Assembly: GCA_002432865.1 (NCBI GenBank)
Contig: DJGX01000001.1
Span: 1 to 64,000, forward strand
DNA length: 64,000 nt
From: Cloacimonetes bacterium UBA5835
Lineage (GTDB): Bacteria; Cloacimonadota; Cloacimonadia; Cloacimonadales; Cloacimonadaceae
Direction of reading: 5' to 3'
Below, piece after piece: positions 53,217 through 63,134 of this stretch. The stretch's first letter is position 1; each line of letters starts with the position of its first letter. The position numbers and the translations under genes are program-made. Under the pieces are notes generated by a model. It searched no databases and had not been told where the DNA came from. It worked only from the letters and a program-made list of their open reading frames with translations.

Positions 53217-54593
53217 ATGGCTAAACAAGTCGATGCTGAAAAATTGAACAAGGTACAAACCGAGAGAGCTTTACCTGCTGATATAAATGCAGAAGCAGCT
53301 CTTCTTTCAGCTATGTTAATAGATAGCGATGTTGTTAGTAAAGGTATCGAAAAGATCAAAGAGGAATACTTTTACCGCAATGCGCATAAAATGATCTTTC
53401 GCACAATGGAAGAGCTTTTCAATGAAGGCATCGAAATAGATCAATTAACTTTAATCAACCGCTTGGAAAGGAATAACTTTCTGGAAAAAGTTGGTGGTAT
53501 TCCCTATATTAATGAAATTGCCGATTTTGTAGTTTCTGCTGCCAATTTTGATTATCACCTCAATATTGTTACTGAGCAAGCATTACTTAGACATTTGATT
53601 GTTGCCTCCAAGGGAATTATTGAAAATTGCTACACAGCTGCCAAACCGGTTAAAACTATTGTCGATGAAGCTGAACAGGCTATTTTCGCTATAGCTGAAT
53701 TACCCAGTCATCAAGGTTTTGTGAGTTTTGATCAAGTTAGCCAGGAAGTTATTACTAATATAGATAAAATAGCCTCTACCAAAACATCTGTTACAGGTTT
53801 AAGTAGTGGTTTTGGAGATTTAGACCGTTTTACTGGAGGTTTTAGACCTGGTCAGTTTATTATTATTGCGGCTCGTCCTGCTATGGGAAAAACTTCTTTG
53901 GCTTTAAATATTGCAGCTCATATAGCTGTGAATTTAAACAAAAAAGTTGCTATTTTTTCTATGGAAATGGCAGCCGATGAAGTAGTTATGCGAATGTTTA
54001 GTTCCGCCTCGGAAGTTAAAATGGATGGTATGTTACGAGGTTACGGAATGAACGAAGAAAAACTTATCCGCATTATGCAGGCATCTGAAGTGCTCTCTTC
54101 AAAACAAATATTCATTGATGATTCTGGAACAAACTCACCATTAGATATCAGAGCAAAAACAAGAAGATTGTCAGCAGAAATTGGTGGTCTCGATCTTATT
54201 GTAATAGATTACTTGCAATTAATGTCTTTAGTAAGGGAAAAAGATAACCGACAACAGGAAATCTCAGAAATTTCACGCGCTCTGAAAATTCTGGCTAAAG
54301 ATATGAAAATTCCAGTAATAGCTCTTTCACAATTAAACCGCGCAGCTGAAACCCGTGATAATAAAAGGCCTAAATTAGCAGACCTGAGAGAATCGGGAGC
54401 TATTGAACAAGATGCTGATATTGTAATGTTTATTTATCGGGATGAATATTATTTTGCAGAAACAACTACCAAACCGGGAATAGCGGAAATTAATATAGCA
54501 AAAAATAGACACGGACCTACTGGAAGTGTAGAATTAGGATTTGATCAGGAATTTACTCTTTTCCGGCCTCTTGAAGCAAAATATGATCAGTAA
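53217..54593 (+). CDS. dnaB: replicative DNA helicase DnaB
   Basis: Hexameric helicase at the replication fork. 458 residues: N-terminal primase-interacting domain (about 20-120, PADINAEAALLSAMLID), linker, then the RecA-like core with Walker A ARPAMGKTS (about 220-228), Walker B LDLIVIDYLQLM (about 325), SQLNRAAETR, and the DADIVMFIYRDEYY C-terminal motif. No intein. Its last ten bases overlap the start of the MlaE-like gene. Confidence 0.96.
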   Translation: MAKQVDAEKLNKVQTERALPADINAEAALLSAMLIDSDVVSKGIEKIKEEYFYRNAHKMIFRTMEELFNEGIEIDQLTLINRLERNNFLEKVGGIPYINEIADFVVSAANFDYHLNIVTEQALLRHLIVASKGIIENCYTAAKPVKTIVDEAEQAIFAIAELPSHQGFVSFDQVSQEVITNIDKIASTKTSVTGLSSGFGDLDRFTGGFRPGQFIIIAARPAMGKTSLALNIAAHIAVNLNKKVAIFSMEMAADEVVMRMFSSASEVKMDGMLRGYGMNEEKLIRIMQASEVLSSKQIFIDDSGTNSPLDIRAKTRRLSAEIGGLDLIVIDYLQLMSLVREKDNRQQEISEISRALKILAKDMKIPVIALSQLNRAAETRDNKRPKLADLRESGAIEQDADIVMFIYRDEYYFAETTTKPGIAEINIAKNRHGPTGSVELGFDQEFTLFRPLEAKYDQ

Positions 54594-55332
54594 TATCTTT
54601 GCCGGCATAGGTGAATACACAATCTTTGTCGGAACGTGCCTATCTAAAATAACTTCTCTTTTTAAGCGTTATCAGGAATTCTTGATTCAATTCAAACGAA
54701 TTGGTTTCGATTCGCTATTTCTGATTTTCTTAACAGCTGCTTTTACAGGACTCGTAACTGCTTTACAGGCAGTATATCAATCCAAAGGTTATGTTCCAGT
54801 AAATCTACTTAGTGTGTTGATTGGTAAATCCACAATGATTGAATTAGCGCCAGTATTAACTGCTTTAGTTTTAACCGGGAAAGTTGGTGCTTCCATTGCA
54901 GCTGAAATTGGCACGATGAGAGTAAGCGAACAAATTGATGCTTTGGAAAGTATGAATATTGATCCTTACGAATTTCTCTATATGCCAAGAATTGTTGCAG
55001 GCATCTTAGCCTTTCCTCTTGTTACTGTTTTTGCTAATGCTGTAGGTATAGTTTGTGCCTGGTATTTTTCCTGGTTACATTATGGACTTCATTATTACAC
55101 TTTTTTCAATAATATGCGCAGTTATTTTGTAACTTCCGATCTTTGGGGTGGCATAGCCAAATCGATTGTTTTCGGATTTATTATCACTAGTTTTTCTTGT
55201 TATCATGGAGACCGTTGTTTTGGGGGAGCAGAAGGAGTTGGGAAAGCAACAACATTAACTGTTGTTTATTCTTCCGTTTTTATTCTGGTGATGGATTTTA
55301 TTGTTGCCTGGGTTCTGTTTGGAGCATATTAA
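54583..55332 (+). CDS. mlaE: MlaE-family ABC permease
   Basis: About 250 residues with five or six membrane helices and the MlaE signature ELAPVLTALVLTGKVGASIAAEIGTMRVSEQIDALESMNIDP (in part). Start set at ATG 54583 inside the dnaB 3' end, where MISNIFAGIGEYTIF matches the family N-terminus. It is the likely partner of the MlaF ATPase at 35285-36001 in phospholipid transport. No MCE-domain gene follows; a binding lipoprotein gene begins two bases after its stop. Confidence 0.9.
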   Translation: MISNIFAGIGEYTIFVGTCLSKITSLFKRYQEFLIQFKRIGFDSLFLIFLTAAFTGLVTALQAVYQSKGYVPVNLLSVLIGKSTMIELAPVLTALVLTGKVGASIAAEIGTMRVSEQIDALESMNIDPYEFLYMPRIVAGILAFPLVTVFANAVGIVCAWYFSWLHYGLHYYTFFNNMRSYFVTSDLWGGIAKSIVFGFIITSFSCYHGDRCFGGAEGVGKATTLTVVYSSVFILVMDFIVAWVLFGAY

Positions 55333-55333
55333 A

Positions 55334-56446
55334 ATGAAAAGTTGGAAACTTAGTTTACTGTTAGCTCTTTTGCTCTTATTTTCATGTGGGCAGGAAAAAA
55401 ATAAGCAGGGAAACACACATTACAAACATAAACTCGTAGTCTACACTACCGATGAATTTCGTAAATCGGGTTTTGAACATTCTATAGTTCCTGATTTTCA
55501 AAACAAGCATAAATGCCAGCTGGAATTTGTGCTTTTTCGTAATACTGCAGAGCTTTGCAAAGCAATTAAAGATAAAGCAAACTATGGCAAATACGATCTT
55601 GCTATTGGTATTGATAATAGCTTTGCAGTTTCAGAAACGCTGGCTGTTAATTTTGTGCCTCCAGAATCTTTTGATTCAGAATTGCTAATTCGGGAAACTA
55701 TCTTTGATCCCGCGTTAAGATTAATACCTTATGCTTATAGTAATCTTTCCCTGATATATAATACTACCCAGATAAAAAATCCTCCTCAATCATTTGGAGA
55801 ATTGCAGGACGCCAAATATCTTGCTCAAATTGCTATCTGCGATCCTATCAGTTCAGGTTTGGGACGCTCAACCCTTTTTTGGAGTGTAGCACTTTTTGGA
55901 TCTGAGGGCTATGAATATTTATGGAAGAGCTTACGCAAGAATATATACAAAACTTATGCTACTCATACAGAAGCTTTAGAAGCACTTAAAAGAGGGGAAT
56001 GTTCATTAATGATTGGATACAATACCACTCCTGCCTTTTTACAGGAACTTGATCCCTTAAACAAAGATTTCCAGGTTTCTATGCTAAAAGAGGGTAGTTA
56101 TCAATATATAGAATCAATTGGTATTCATCGTGGAACTTCAAAATCCGCTCTATGCAATAAGTTTGTTGATTATTTTCTGGCTTCCGAAGAACAAAAAATG
56201 GTAATTTATAAGCTGGGAATGTTCCCTGCCAATAGAAAGACTCTTCTGCCCATGCATTTTTCAGCTATACCCTTTATAAGCTATAGTGTCAACGATCGCA
56301 TATCCAATAATTTGATTCAAGAACAAATTTTGTCATGGCTGGATTTTTGGCAAAGGTTATTTGGTTACCAAATAGCTTTGCAAGAAGGGCAAATATCCTG
56401 GAAATTAGAAAGTTATACACCTTCTAATATAAACAAAGAGTCATAA
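55334..56446 (+). CDS. solute-binding lipoprotein (thiamine/iron ABC type)
   Basis: 370 residues from ATG 55334 (GGAG nine bases upstream). The signal peptide ends in LLFSC, a lipobox, giving a lipid-anchored protein. Fold and motifs resemble periplasmic binding proteins for thiamine or ferric iron (KLVVYTTDEFRKSGFEHSIVPDF, YDLAIGIDNSFAVSET, LIPYAYSNLSLIYNTT, DPISSGLGRSTLFWSV). No cognate ABC permease or ATPase is adjacent, apart from mlaE directly upstream, which belongs to another family. The substrate is uncertain. Confidence 0.8.
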   Translation: MKSWKLSLLLALLLLFSCGQEKNKQGNTHYKHKLVVYTTDEFRKSGFEHSIVPDFQNKHKCQLEFVLFRNTAELCKAIKDKANYGKYDLAIGIDNSFAVSETLAVNFVPPESFDSELLIRETIFDPALRLIPYAYSNLSLIYNTTQIKNPPQSFGELQDAKYLAQIAICDPISSGLGRSTLFWSVALFGSEGYEYLWKSLRKNIYKTYATHTEALEALKRGECSLMIGYNTTPAFLQELDPLNKDFQVSMLKEGSYQYIESIGIHRGTSKSALCNKFVDYFLASEEQKMVIYKLGMFPANRKTLLPMHFSAIPFISYSVNDRISNNLIQEQILSWLDFWQRLFGYQIALQEGQISWKLESYTPSNINKES

Positions 56447-56600
56447 ACGCAATAATTAATTAGCGGGGACTTAAGATTTCTTTATATAAGCATAGTGCAC
56501 TCTCTACATAAATTTAGGTAGGTATTGCCAATGGGAGTTATATATAAAGATATCGTTTATTTTGCTGAGGATGAGCATCCCTAAATTTCTCGAGGTAAAA

Positions 56601-57056
56601 ATGTTTCATATTGTTTTATTTGAACCTGAAATACCACAAAATACAGGAAATATAGGCCGTCTTTGTGTAGGTACAGAATCTACTCTACATTTAATTCAAC
56701 CAATGCGTTTTATCTTAACGGATAAAGCACTAAAAAGAGCAGGATTGGATTATTGGCCAAACCTAAATCTGCAAATTCATAACAGCATTGAAGAAATCTA
56801 TGCTATGTTTCCTCAGGAACGAATCTTCTTAGCAAGCACCAAAGTAAAAAAATGTTATTGGGATATTAAATACCAAAAAGACGATGTTTTTGTATTTGGA
56901 CCTGAATCCAGAGGTTTACCTATAGAGCTTTTAAATAAATATCCCGAACAAGGAATCCGCATACCTATGAGTAACAAAATTCGCAGTATAAATCTTGCTA
57001 ATTCAGTAGCTATTATTATGTATGAAGCAGTAAGGCAAATTAACTGTTTTTTTTAA
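56601..57056 (+). CDS. trmL: tRNA (cytidine/uridine-34 2'-O)-methyltransferase
   Basis: SPOUT methyltransferase modifying the wobble position of tRNA-Leu isoacceptors. 151 residues from ATG 56601 (GAGG nearby), with MFHIVLFEPEIPQNTGNIGRLC, FGPESRGLP and the C-terminal knot segment IRIPMSNKIRSINLANSVAII. The alternative start 39 bases upstream lacks a ribosome site. Its TAA shares bases with the stop of the convergent M29 gene. Confidence 0.92.
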   Translation: MFHIVLFEPEIPQNTGNIGRLCVGTESTLHLIQPMRFILTDKALKRAGLDYWPNLNLQIHNSIEEIYAMFPQERIFLASTKVKKCYWDIKYQKDDVFVFGPESRGLPIELLNKYPEQGIRIPMSNKIRSINLANSVAIIMYEAVRQINCFF

Positions 57057-59083
57057 ACACCTTCTTCCAGAGGGATATTCAATTCTTCTGTTCCGGGAAC
57101 AACAAATCTGCCATTTCTAATAATATCGTATCTTTCCCCATCTTTAGTTACAGCAGTTATAGATTCCAGCATTTCATAGGGCAGGGTTATATCAATATGT
57201 TTATGAGTATATGCATTTAGCGAATCTTCTTTACGAGTAATAGATTTTTCGTTATCTACAGCAATCATCTCTTTAGAGTTTACAAAACTGGGATGGGGGC
57301 TATCTTCTTCATAACTGAAACAGGTGTCACCTATGGCAAAATGAGGCCCCATTTTTTCTATTATCAATATGGGCAGTAAAGGTAGGATATCATATTTCTT
57401 AGCCATCTGATAAGCCAAAGTGTTTGTTCCAATAGCAAATTCTCCAATCGGAAGAGTCTTATGAGGCAGCAACAAATTTTCGTATATATACTTCTTGCCT
57501 TCTTCCGGATCATCAAAATTCGTACAGGAATAACCTTTAATCCAGCCATCTTCAAATTGAATTTTCAAATTATAAAAGCGCAAAGAACCAAGATAAATAT
57601 CATCTATATGTAGTGTTCCATTAGTGCCTGTTAATAGGGGAGAAGTAAAAACCTCACCAACAGGGATATTAACATCGGCTACACAATTTTCAAAGTTGGT
57701 TTCTTTATCAGGATTTTGCAGAGGATGCAATTTAACATTGATATCGGTATCATTTCCCGGTTTGCCTTTCACATTTACATAATCAGCTTTATCCAACACA
57801 TCAATTATATTCTGTTGAATTTTGGCATAGTGCATACTATCCAGAAGGTTAATTTTTAATGTATCAGCAAAAATTTCTGGGAAGTGTTCTCCAATTTCAG
57901 GTGAAGGGAAAGCGATAATGCAAAAACTGCCTTGATCTCTTCTATAATACTGATAATAAATTTGAGCGGATTTAGACATAAATTCTCTGGAAAGTTCCTG
58001 TTGCTCATCAGTTAAAGCTAAAGCAGTGTTTTTTGCCACAGGTGAAAAAGGTGTCTCTCCAAAAAGTTCTACATAAACAGGTCCTGCATCACCGCTAACC
58101 AAGTCTTTCAGGTCTTCAACTACTTCAGCATAGACATTTATTTTCATATCTGTATAATCCCTATCTATAATAAGCGCATTATCAAAACGGTGATCGTAAG
58201 TAAACTGTTTGTTTTCATAAATCTTATAAGGGACATTAAATTGTCCTTTTATCCCTATTTTATCCAGTTCGTTATAAATCAAACACCCCAATCTTTCCAT
58301 TCCGCAAGGAACAATAATACTTGCTGTTTGCTTAATCCGATAATTTTTGTTGGAGCGGGTAAAACCATCAATCCAGCACTGAACAATATAACAGGCAATA
58401 TCATTTAGTTCTTTTTCCGGATAGGCATTGATAAATTGAGCCATTTTGATGTTAACTTCAGAAATAAACATTCCATAACGATATAGATAACGCAAATCTT
58501 TTAGATTAGTATTCATTATTATATCGTAGTTTATGTTCGCTTCCTGAATGTAACTCTGATAAAATGTCCGATAGAGTTTTAATTTATGGTTTTCTGTCAC
58601 GATTTTCTGGTATTCATTTTTCCAATCCGTATAGTTTAAATTTCCTTGCCTCGCTTTATCGTATAAACTAAAAAACAAGCGCAATTTCTCTTCTAATTGC
58701 AAGTAATTTCTATTTGCTTGTAGATAGATCATATTAGCGAAATGAAAATACAGAGCGGACAAAAATTTGCCCATATCTTCATTATATAGAGCAACTGCAT
58801 AATCCGGGTTCCCAAGACAGTTTTCATAGTTTGCTAAAGATGCATAATATTCATTATGCAATGCAGATAGCTGTTCAAAGGGAGTTGTTTCTAACTTAGG
58901 ATCATTTTCAAGGATAGAACCATACTTCTCACTTAAGAGGCAAAGCTCTTTCACTTCTACAAAGAATTCTTCATAAGGCATATTAGGCATTATATTGGTA
59001 GATTTAAGTTTTTGGATCAATGTCTGATATGGGGTTTTACAGGCAAGGATTGTACTTTGGACATCTTGAAAATTTGCTTTCAT
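57053..59083 (-). CDS. M29-family aminopeptidase with a long N-terminal extension
   Basis: 676 residues. The C-terminal part (about 290-676) is an aminopeptidase T-like M29 metallopeptidase with ligands: Glu in PVGEVFTSP (about 476), Glu in GEFAIGTN (about 545), His in GPHFAIGD (about 580), and His-x-Asp in HIDITL (about 627). The first about 290 residues are helical, Tyr- and Asn-rich and not part of standard 400-residue AmpT proteins; role unknown. No signal peptide. Probably releases N-terminal amino acids, in line with amino-acid fermentation. Ribosome site AGGA lies about 8 bases upstream. Confidence 0.85.
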   Translation of the reverse strand: MKANFQDVQSTILACKTPYQTLIQKLKSTNIMPNMPYEEFFVEVKELCLLSEKYGSILENDPKLETTPFEQLSALHNEYYASLANYENCLGNPDYAVALYNEDMGKFLSALYFHFANMIYLQANRNYLQLEEKLRLFFSLYDKARQGNLNYTDWKNEYQKIVTENHKLKLYRTFYQSYIQEANINYDIIMNTNLKDLRYLYRYGMFISEVNIKMAQFINAYPEKELNDIACYIVQCWIDGFTRSNKNYRIKQTASIIVPCGMERLGCLIYNELDKIGIKGQFNVPYKIYENKQFTYDHRFDNALIIDRDYTDMKINVYAEVVEDLKDLVSGDAGPVYVELFGETPFSPVAKNTALALTDEQQELSREFMSKSAQIYYQYYRRDQGSFCIIAFPSPEIGEHFPEIFADTLKINLLDSMHYAKIQQNIIDVLDKADYVNVKGKPGNDTDINVKLHPLQNPDKETNFENCVADVNIPVGEVFTSPLLTGTNGTLHIDDIYLGSLRFYNLKIQFEDGWIKGYSCTNFDDPEEGKKYIYENLLLPHKTLPIGEFAIGTNTLAYQMAKKYDILPLLPILIIEKMGPHFAIGDTCFSYEEDSPHPSFVNSKEMIAVDNEKSITRKEDSLNAYTHKHIDITLPYEMLESITAVTKDGERYDIIRNGRFVVPGTEELNIPLEEGV

Positions 59084-59164
59084 AATGGTTTCCTGTTATA
59101 TTATATTTCGGGATAGAAAATATACCCCTGATGGAAATTCATAAATTTTGAAAGGGAAGATTTG

Positions 59165-59170
59165 TGTCAA
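59165..59170 (-). promoter_or_regulatory. -35-like element of the M29 gene
   Basis: Minus-strand TTGACA about 80 bases upstream of the ATG. The -10 is poorly defined. Confidence 0.3.
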
Positions 59171-59252
59171 GCATTAATCCACAACTTCCGCTATTAAATT
59201 TTGGTAAAAAATGCAGAATAGATACTCTATATTTTTTGAAGCACTCGAGAGC

Positions 59253-59277
59253 GGTGACACAATTCAAATTTGTCACC
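59253..59277. promoter_or_regulatory. inverted repeat, candidate operator
   Basis: GGTGACA (59253-59259) and TGTCACC (59271-59277), perfect 7-bp arms whose inner bases continue to pair with one gap. It lies between two divergent promoters. Confidence 0.4.
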
Positions 59278-59306
59278 CCCTCTAATGTTCTGGAGCGATA
59301 TATATC

Positions 59307-59331
59307 TTGACACGATAATCTATATTAAAAT
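59307..59331 (+). promoter_or_regulatory. candidate promoter of the secreted protein gene
   Basis: TATATCTTGACA with TTGACA at 59307-59312; TAAAAT at 59326-59331 is 13 bases on. Same TATCTTGAC word as upstream of sppA and groES. Confidence 0.4.
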
Positions 59332-59403
59332 TAAGTTCTGAAATGAAATTTATCTGCTAAGTATACAGATTATGTTAGGTTCTATAAAACCTGAGGAGAG
59401 AAA

Positions 59404-62346
59404 ATGAGAAAACCGCTTTTATTGATTATGCTACTACTGATTTTTTCAACTATTTATGCAGAGCCAGTTTGGACAAATGATGTTGCCATAAGAGAAGTGA
59501 ATTATATTGACTGGCAAAGAAACGCGGTTAAAAATGCCAATAATGAGGTCTTTCTCACTTGGTCTCAATCCGAAGATGGCATTAATAACCTTTATGTGCA
59601 AAAAACAGATTTTTCTGGAAGTCCGCAATGGCAAGAGCCATTAGTCATTAAAGCTGGGTGTGTCCAATTCAACCAAGTAAAACAACTTGTTACTTCCGAT
59701 GGAAATATTATCATAACTTGGCTGGAAGAAGATAATTCAGTTTCTTCTCTATTTGTACAGAAATATACTCCAGCAGGTGATTTATTGTGGGGTCCGCAAG
59801 GTATTAATCTATCTTCTCTCCGCGTCATAGATAGTTTTGAATATAGAATAGCGGTTAATAATATAGGCGGTTTTCTGCTTTTACTGAGAAATGACAGCTT
59901 ATCCCAAATTAATTTGCAGAGTTATGATGCCTCTTGCCTACCCGTTTGGGATAATAGCGATCTAAATATAAATTTGGATCATCCTGAACTTGATGATTTG
60001 GTTGCAGATGGTTTAGGTGGAGCAATAATCAAATTCCGCAGATTCAGTAGTGTTAATGGAATTAATTATTTACGCCGCTTTGCCAATGATGGTGCATTAA
60101 TTTGGGCGACAAGCTATACTTTAAGCAACGGAGAAATAAGATACCCACATCAGTTATTTTTAAATCCCAATGGTATTTTATATGATCTGGGTTTTGCTTA
60201 TAGAAATGATTCCATCATCAATATCAGAACTTATAATGCTTTAGCAGAGCAGATAAATCAACCTCTGGCAACTTATCAACTTGTTCTTGCTGGAGAGACT
60301 AATATTGAGAATTGTAATTTGAAAGCAGTTACTACCAATGGTGGAGATCTGCAAATCGGATTATTGCGTAATACGATAAATAACGATTGCGAGATCTTTA
60401 CTTACAGGTTCAATCAAAATTTGCAGCCGCGTTATCCGGTCAATGGACTTGTACTTTCCAACGCCCTTTACGCTATTGACAATTTTGATCTGGCTGTAAA
60501 CAATGATGAAGTGGCTTTTATCTGGGCTGAATATAACGAAGCAACAGGTAGCATTCTGAAAATGGAAAGAACCAATATTCAAGGAAGCCAGTATGGCTAT
60601 ATATATGGTTATAATTTAGACCAATTGAGCGGTGTTTATGATTCACCTCAGTTATTATATCAAAACAACCAAATGCTAGTTATCAGCAAAAAGACAATAG
60701 ATGAATATCTGAAATTAAGCACCGATTTTTATACTATAACGACAAAAGAAGGCAAAGACCCTCAGCGGACTGATCTTGTTTCTCTTATTAACGGTAGTGC
60801 TACTCTTTTAGCAAATATCCCATTAGCAGATCGGGCTATGTTGTTCTATTCTGATTCCAGAGGGGGAGAATATCATTTATACTGTCAGGGTATATCTTTA
60901 ACTGGACAATTGTTATTTCCTGAAAACGGAAAACTGATCAATCTTGGTCAGTTGGACTATAATTCATATAAAATCTTTAAAATAAATTCTGAACAAATAG
61001 GGTTGCTTCACTATTCCAATGCTCTCTATCTGCAGATTATATCCGAAAACGGAGATTTTTTATTAAATGGGAATGGCATTCTTATTTCATCGGCTCAATT
61101 AACTCGTTATAATGCAACCTGTTATGAAGATGATATATATATCAGTTGGGTTGAGCCAAGTTCTATATATTCCAATAGTTGCATATATGGACAAAGAATT
61201 CATAACGGCACTAAAATGTGGGGTGAAACAGGTATTATGTTGAAGGACTTGATTAGCTCACCCTATGGTTATGCTTTTACAGGAAGATATCTATTATGGA
61301 AAGAGACGGTAGCTGGCAATAATACTATCCTATGTTTGAAATATGATGAAAATGGCTATCCTGATGCAGACTGGAATGCTTCCGGAGAAATAGTTATTAA
61401 TAATTTGCCCACAAATCAATATTCTATTGTTGCCAGTTATATAACAGGTGAGGATCTCGTGTTGCTGATTGCAGAATATGTTATTCATCCAGTTTTCTTC
61501 CAAAAAGTAACTGCCAATCATACTTTGCCTTGGGGAGATGAAGGGATAACTTTTCCTGCAACATTTTTTCAGCTAAATTATAAATATAAAGCAGATAAAC
61601 TTTATCTTCTCTACACTGCTAGAGATAGTGGCAGTAGTTCATATAATGTCTTCTTCCAGGTAATTGACAGTGGTGGCAATTTTCTGTATCCAGAAATGGG
61701 ATTGCAAGTTAATACTTTAGCACCTGGTAATGATGTCTCTTGGAGTGATTCTTATGCTAATTATCCTACTCTTTGCGTTTTTGATAATAATTCTTGTTTA
61801 ACTGTTTGGGGTTCCAGAATGTCGAGAACGGATGGACAAGATCTTTATTACCGCAGAATTAATGCAGATGGTAATTTTGTGGAAAGTGAGGATCAATTAC
61901 TTTGCAATGCACCTTATGATCAGATATATCCATTAATATCCACTATTGGTAATCAGGCAATAATCGGTTGGCAGGATAGAAGAATGAGTCATTATACTAA
62001 TTGCTATGGAATTTATGCGCAAAGAATCGATGCTTACGGTTCTTCTCTGCCACCTGAGATTACTCCGGAAGTTGTTCTATTCAAATCTTGCTATCCCAAT
62101 CCTTTTTCTAAAAGCACTAATATCGTTTGGGAACAAAAGAACCATTCTCGAGTTAGTATAAATATATACAACCTCAAAGGGCAGCTTGTTAAATCTCTAA
62201 CACCAAGTTCCATGGCTTTAGGGGAGCATAATATAGTTTGGAATTCTGATGATGAAAAAGGAAAGACAGTTGGCAACGGTATCTATTTTATTCGTCTGCA
62301 ATATGAGGATAAAGTTATAACCCGTAAAGTAATGCACCTGAAGTAA
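59404..62346 (+). CDS. large secreted protein with FlgD/Por-type C-terminal sorting domain
   Basis: 980 residues with a signal peptide (MRKPLLLIMLLLIFSTIYA). The body is a long series of beta strands with repeated W-x-D and VSW/ITW-type strand patterns (LVTSDGNIIITWLEEDN, VAFIWAEYNE, AIIGWQDRR), resembling a beta-propeller. The last 85 residues form the FlgD-Ig/type A sorting-signal domain: CYPNPFSKSTNIVW, INIYNLKGQLVKSL, NGIYFIRLQY and a basic KVMHLK end. Such tails direct export and cell-surface attachment in Bacteroidota (type IX system). Whether the same machinery exists here is inferred. GAGGAG lies before the ATG. Confidence 0.85.
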   Translation: MRKPLLLIMLLLIFSTIYAEPVWTNDVAIREVNYIDWQRNAVKNANNEVFLTWSQSEDGINNLYVQKTDFSGSPQWQEPLVIKAGCVQFNQVKQLVTSDGNIIITWLEEDNSVSSLFVQKYTPAGDLLWGPQGINLSSLRVIDSFEYRIAVNNIGGFLLLLRNDSLSQINLQSYDASCLPVWDNSDLNINLDHPELDDLVADGLGGAIIKFRRFSSVNGINYLRRFANDGALIWATSYTLSNGEIRYPHQLFLNPNGILYDLGFAYRNDSIINIRTYNALAEQINQPLATYQLVLAGETNIENCNLKAVTTNGGDLQIGLLRNTINNDCEIFTYRFNQNLQPRYPVNGLVLSNALYAIDNFDLAVNNDEVAFIWAEYNEATGSILKMERTNIQGSQYGYIYGYNLDQLSGVYDSPQLLYQNNQMLVISKKTIDEYLKLSTDFYTITTKEGKDPQRTDLVSLINGSATLLANIPLADRAMLFYSDSRGGEYHLYCQGISLTGQLLFPENGKLINLGQLDYNSYKIFKINSEQIGLLHYSNALYLQIISENGDFLLNGNGILISSAQLTRYNATCYEDDIYISWVEPSSIYSNSCIYGQRIHNGTKMWGETGIMLKDLISSPYGYAFTGRYLLWKETVAGNNTILCLKYDENGYPDADWNASGEIVINNLPTNQYSIVASYITGEDLVLLIAEYVIHPVFFQKVTANHTLPWGDEGITFPATFFQLNYKYKADKLYLLYTARDSGSSSYNVFFQVIDSGGNFLYPEMGLQVNTLAPGNDVSWSDSYANYPTLCVFDNNSCLTVWGSRMSRTDGQDLYYRRINADGNFVESEDQLLCNAPYDQIYPLISTIGNQAIIGWQDRRMSHYTNCYGIYAQRIDAYGSSLPPEITPEVVLFKSCYPNPFSKSTNIVWEQKNHSRVSINIYNLKGQLVKSLTPSSMALGEHNIVWNSDDEKGKTVGNGIYFIRLQYEDKVITRKVMHLK

Positions 62347-62544
62347 TTCCCTATCCGAATTGATAGCCATATAATGAAATAGGCCTCAACATCAGACGAA
62401 AATGGCATTTTGCCTTGGATTTGTCTGATTGCTATTGCGATCCTTGATTTTAGGTAGTAACAACCTGATCTTTATTGGATTCCGCAAATATGCATAAATA
62501 GCAACAAGTTAGTGTGATTTTGTTCCTCGCCTTGCTGTTCCTTG

Positions 62545-62625
62545 GAAATTCGAAACCGAGCCTCAGCTAAAAAAAAGAACGAACAGAGTAGAAATTATGT
62601 CTTTGCTCTTTCAACCTCGTTGCCA
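62545..62625. repeat. dispersed repeat, copy 1
   Basis: Contains AAACCGAGCCTCAGCT at 62553-62568, then TTGCTCTTTCAACCTCGTTG. The order and spacing match copy 2 at 63135-63217. Confidence 0.6.
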
Positions 62626-62765
62626 TAGCATACAGAATCGTTTTATAGAAAACCATAAAACAAGAAATCTAATTGTTCAACTGCTAAACTATGAAAATAG
62701 CAGAAAGAATGATAGATAAAGTGATTTGGTAATCCCTTCTGCTTATTTAAAAAACCATATTCTTC

Positions 62766-62850
62766 CTTAATGAGTTACTGTGGAGTTACAATGGAGCCTC
62801 CTGGGTTTTTGCCGAGTAGCACCACGGTATCTCTACCACAGTTCATTAAG
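62766..62850. repeat. long-loop inverted repeat
   Basis: CTTAATGA-GTT-ACTGTGG (62766-62783) is complementary to CCACAGTTCATTAAG (62836-62850) except for the three-base insertion. The interior resembles 24395-24465. Possibly a small interspersed element with terminal inverted repeats. Confidence 0.4.
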
Positions 62851-63134
62851 CAAGCATTAATTTAGTTTCTACAATAAAGAAGCAATTTCAGCTCAATTGG
62901 TAATAATGCCAATTCCCAGTCTATTCGGATAGTCCCTAAGTTGCCAAATTCTCATTCAGCAAATGCTATTTAAGCATATATGTTTCAGAGGTTTTTTAGC
63001 ATTCCATTTTGCAGATGCACATTCAATTAGTACTTACCTTGATATCTATATTTGTGTAAATTCATATTGGCTACTTACTATAATTTCATAACTGAATGGC
63101 CAAATGATGAATTTCTTGGTCATGATGTTTCGTT

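Larger units (their letters stand above)
59084..59403. other. divergent intergenic region
   Basis: 320 bases between the M29 gene (minus) and the large secreted protein (plus). It contains two TTGACA elements (59165-59170 minus, 59307-59312 plus) and the inverted repeat at 59253-59277; no gene is seen. Confidence 0.5.
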
